The notes under the pieces: model-generated
Seen by the model: the letters and a program-made list of their open reading frames with translations, nothing else
Database searches by the model: none
Told to the model about the DNA's origin: nothing
Part shown: positions 33,368 through 34,765 of the stretch, piece by piece
Position numbering within the stretch: the first letter of the stretch is position 1
Layout of the letters: each line of letters begins with the position of its first letter
Assembly (NCBI GenBank): GCA_013697365.1
Contig: JACCXA010000036.1
Span: forward strand, 1 to 34,765
Direction: 5' to 3'
Origin: Chthoniobacterales bacterium
GTDB taxonomy: Bacteria > Verrucomicrobiota > Verrucomicrobiia > Chthoniobacterales > UBA10450
Length of the DNA stretch: 34,765 bases
Program-made: the position numbers and the translations under genes

Positions 33368-34765
33368 TTACCGAAGGTTTTTGTCGAGCGCGCCGATTTT
33401 GCGCGTTTCCGGCCAGATCCGCGATACGCCGAGCACGACGAGGATGGTTCCTATCCCTCCGCCCACGACCGAAAGCACTGGTCCGAAGTAAGCCGCCGTC
33501 AGGCCGGACTCGAGCGCGCCGAGCTCGTTCGAAGTCCCGATGAAAATATTGTTCACCGCCGAGATGCGCCCCCGCATCCCGTCCGGCGTGAGCAATTGCA
33601 CCAGCGTATGCCGGATGACCACGCTCACACTGTCGAAAACCCCGGTCAGGAAGAGCATCGCCAGGGAAAGCCAGAGGGAGCGCGACAAGCCAAAGACAAT
33701 CGTCGCCAAACCAAAGCCAGCCACCGTCCAGAGCAGGGTTCGTCCCGCTTGTTTGATCGGGGGAAGATAAGCGATCACGATCGCCATCACGAACGCGCCG
33801 ATTCCAGGCGCAGCCCTTAACCAGCCCAGACCGATCGGTCCACAGTGCAGGATTTTCGCAGCAAAGATCGGCAACAAAGCGGTCGCGCCCCCCAGCAGGA
33901 CAGCCACCATGTCGAGCGTGATCGTGGCGAGGATGACTTTTTTGCTGACAACAAAGCGAATCCCTTCGACCAGGCTCCGCCACGCGCCGCCTTCCACACG
34001 GCTGCCTTGTTTCGCATTCGGAATGGACGCCACGAGGAGGAGGAAAACGAGGGCGCAGCTCGCATCCAGCGCATAGATGGCCGGAAACCCCGCGCGCACG
34101 ATGAGCAGTCCGCCCAGCGCCGGCCCGACGACGGATCCAATTTGAAAGGTGCTGCTGTTCCAGGTGACCGCGTTCGCGAAAGTCTCACGCGGTACCAGCG
34201 TCGGAAAAAAGGCGCTGCGCGCGGCCCAGCCGAAGGTGCGGCCGGTGGCGGAGATCAGCAGAATGAGATAAATGAGTGGGAGCGAAAGATCGTCGAAGTG
34301 GTAATTCGCCTCGCGTTCAAAGATGCCCGCAATCGCGCTGAGGAGCCGATTGCCGCTCTGGAGAAACGGCCAGGCTGGAAGCTGGAGGTGATTCCACGAA
34401 ATCCAGGCCAGGGCGACCGAGCAAACAGCGCTGATCGCTTGCGACCACATGATAATTGTTTTGCGGCTATACCGGTCGGCGAAGTGGCCAGCGGGAAGCG
34501 ACAGAAGGACGACCGGCAGCGCGATCGCCAGACCAACGAGGCCCAGCGCAGTCGCTGAATTCGTGCGCTCGTAGATTTCCCATTCCACCGCGACGAAGAG
34601 CATGAGCCGCCCGATCACGGCAATGAAATTGCCTAACGAATAGAAGCTGAAGGCGCGAATCCGAAACGCGGCGTACGGGTCATGTTTCCCGTTCTTCCCC
34701 CCCTCGAGAGTTCCCTCCGCCGTGGCCGGACGCCGCGAGTCCGGGCGCTCATAACCAGGTGGAGG
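33368..34765 (-). CDS. MFS exporter, EntS-like, 5' end outside the window
   Basis: Major facilitator superfamily transporter of the EntS/MFS_3 type, inner membrane, about 12 helices. A GTG at 34618 could be read as a start, but the same frame stays open to the window edge and reads DPYAAFRIRAFSFYSLGNFIAVIGRLMLF, the expected TM1 region of the family, so the gene is longer and its start lies beyond 34765. The loop 2-3 motif GHFADRYSRKTI is present, as are later segments such as PTLVPRETFANAVTWNSSTFQIGSVVGPALGG and LVQLLTPDGMRGRISAVNNIFIG. Substrate unknown: siderophores or drugs are common in this group. It is convergent with phnW across a 70-base spacer that holds nothing recognisable. Confidence 0.88.
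   Translation of the reverse strand, partial: PPPGYERPDSRRPATAEGTLEGGKNGKHDPYAAFRIRAFSFYSLGNFIAVIGRLMLFVAVEWEIYERTNSATALGLVGLAIALPVVLLSLPAGHFADRYSRKTIIMWSQAISAVCSVALAWISWNHLQLPAWPFLQSGNRLLSAIAGIFEREANYHFDDLSLPLIYLILLISATGRTFGWAARSAFFPTLVPRETFANAVTWNSSTFQIGSVVGPALGGLLIVRAGFPAIYALDASCALVFLLLVASIPNAKQGSRVEGGAWRSLVEGIRFVVSKKVILATITLDMVAVLLGGATALLPIFAAKILHCGPIGLGWLRAAPGIGAFVMAIVIAYLPPIKQAGRTLLWTVAGFGLATIVFGLSRSLWLSLAMLFLTGVFDSVSVVIRHTLVQLLTPDGMRGRISAVNNIFIGTSNELGALESGLTAAYFGPVLSVVGGGIGTILVVLGVSRIWPETRKIGALDKNLR

Noticed and set aside
1-34765. tRNA, rRNA, CRISPR arrays and insertion-sequence transposases
   Set aside because: None were recognised. The repeats present are short palindromes without spacer regularity, and no transposase gene is visible.

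Overview
The window is a GC-rich bacterial chromosome segment with dense genes and short spacers. Gene content and style suggest a soil Verrucomicrobiota, perhaps near Chthoniobacterales. The clues are a miaA-hflX pair, a Gly/Arg-rich RRM protein, DUF6268-like outer-membrane proteins, an HpnA-like epimerase beside lipid genes, and a repeat built from GTTCGAT units of a kind I associate with that phylum. This placement is inference: no rRNA or other decisive marker is present.

Layout. Positions 98-4099 (minus) hold a beta-oxidation pair: a bifunctional enoyl-CoA hydratase/3-hydroxyacyl-CoA dehydrogenase and an acyl-CoA dehydrogenase. Positions 4318-5715 encode an MgtE Mg2+ channel. Next come a Gfo/Idh/MocA oxidoreductase, ribosomal protein bL28, a large unknown Arg-rich protein and an acyl carrier protein with a clear terminator. 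Positions 9502-11430 (plus) are a three-gene unit: a FemAB/GNAT-like protein and two small DMT proteins resembling an ArnE/ArnF-type flippase pair. An arginase-fold protein and a frameshifted iron-permease-like gene follow. A minus-strand group at 16694-12816 runs RRM protein, miaA, hflX, a PGPGW membrane protein and nth. A long hairpin overlaps the ribosome binding site of miaA.

Positions 17084-24782 hold a sugar-nucleotide epimerase whose last residues are encoded by a repeat, an M23 peptidase, an AlkA-type glycosylase, and an ABC-2 exporter (ATPase plus permease). The exporter is bracketed by two paralogous beta-barrel-like proteins, with an exported unknown protein beside it.

The most interesting part is 24784-33297. 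On the plus strand is a complete 2-aminoethylphosphonate pathway: PEP mutase fused to a PntC-like cytidylyltransferase, phosphonopyruvate decarboxylase, and AEP transaminase. Divergent from it are a CDP-alcohol phosphatidyltransferase with a degenerate nucleotidyltransferase N-terminus, a UPF0104/LPG-synthase-like membrane protein, a stand-alone nucleotidyltransferase and an HpnA-like epimerase. Together these read as a candidate phosphonolipid locus: CMP-AEP made by the plus-strand genes would be the headgroup donor for the divergent transferase. A frameshifted solitary vapC lies between the two arms. The window ends inside an MFS exporter gene that runs off the right edge.

Short palindromes recur in the spacers and at gene ends. 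Three (16013-16090, 17038-17112, 18771-18789) overlap functional signals: a ribosome binding site, a C-terminus, and two stop codons.
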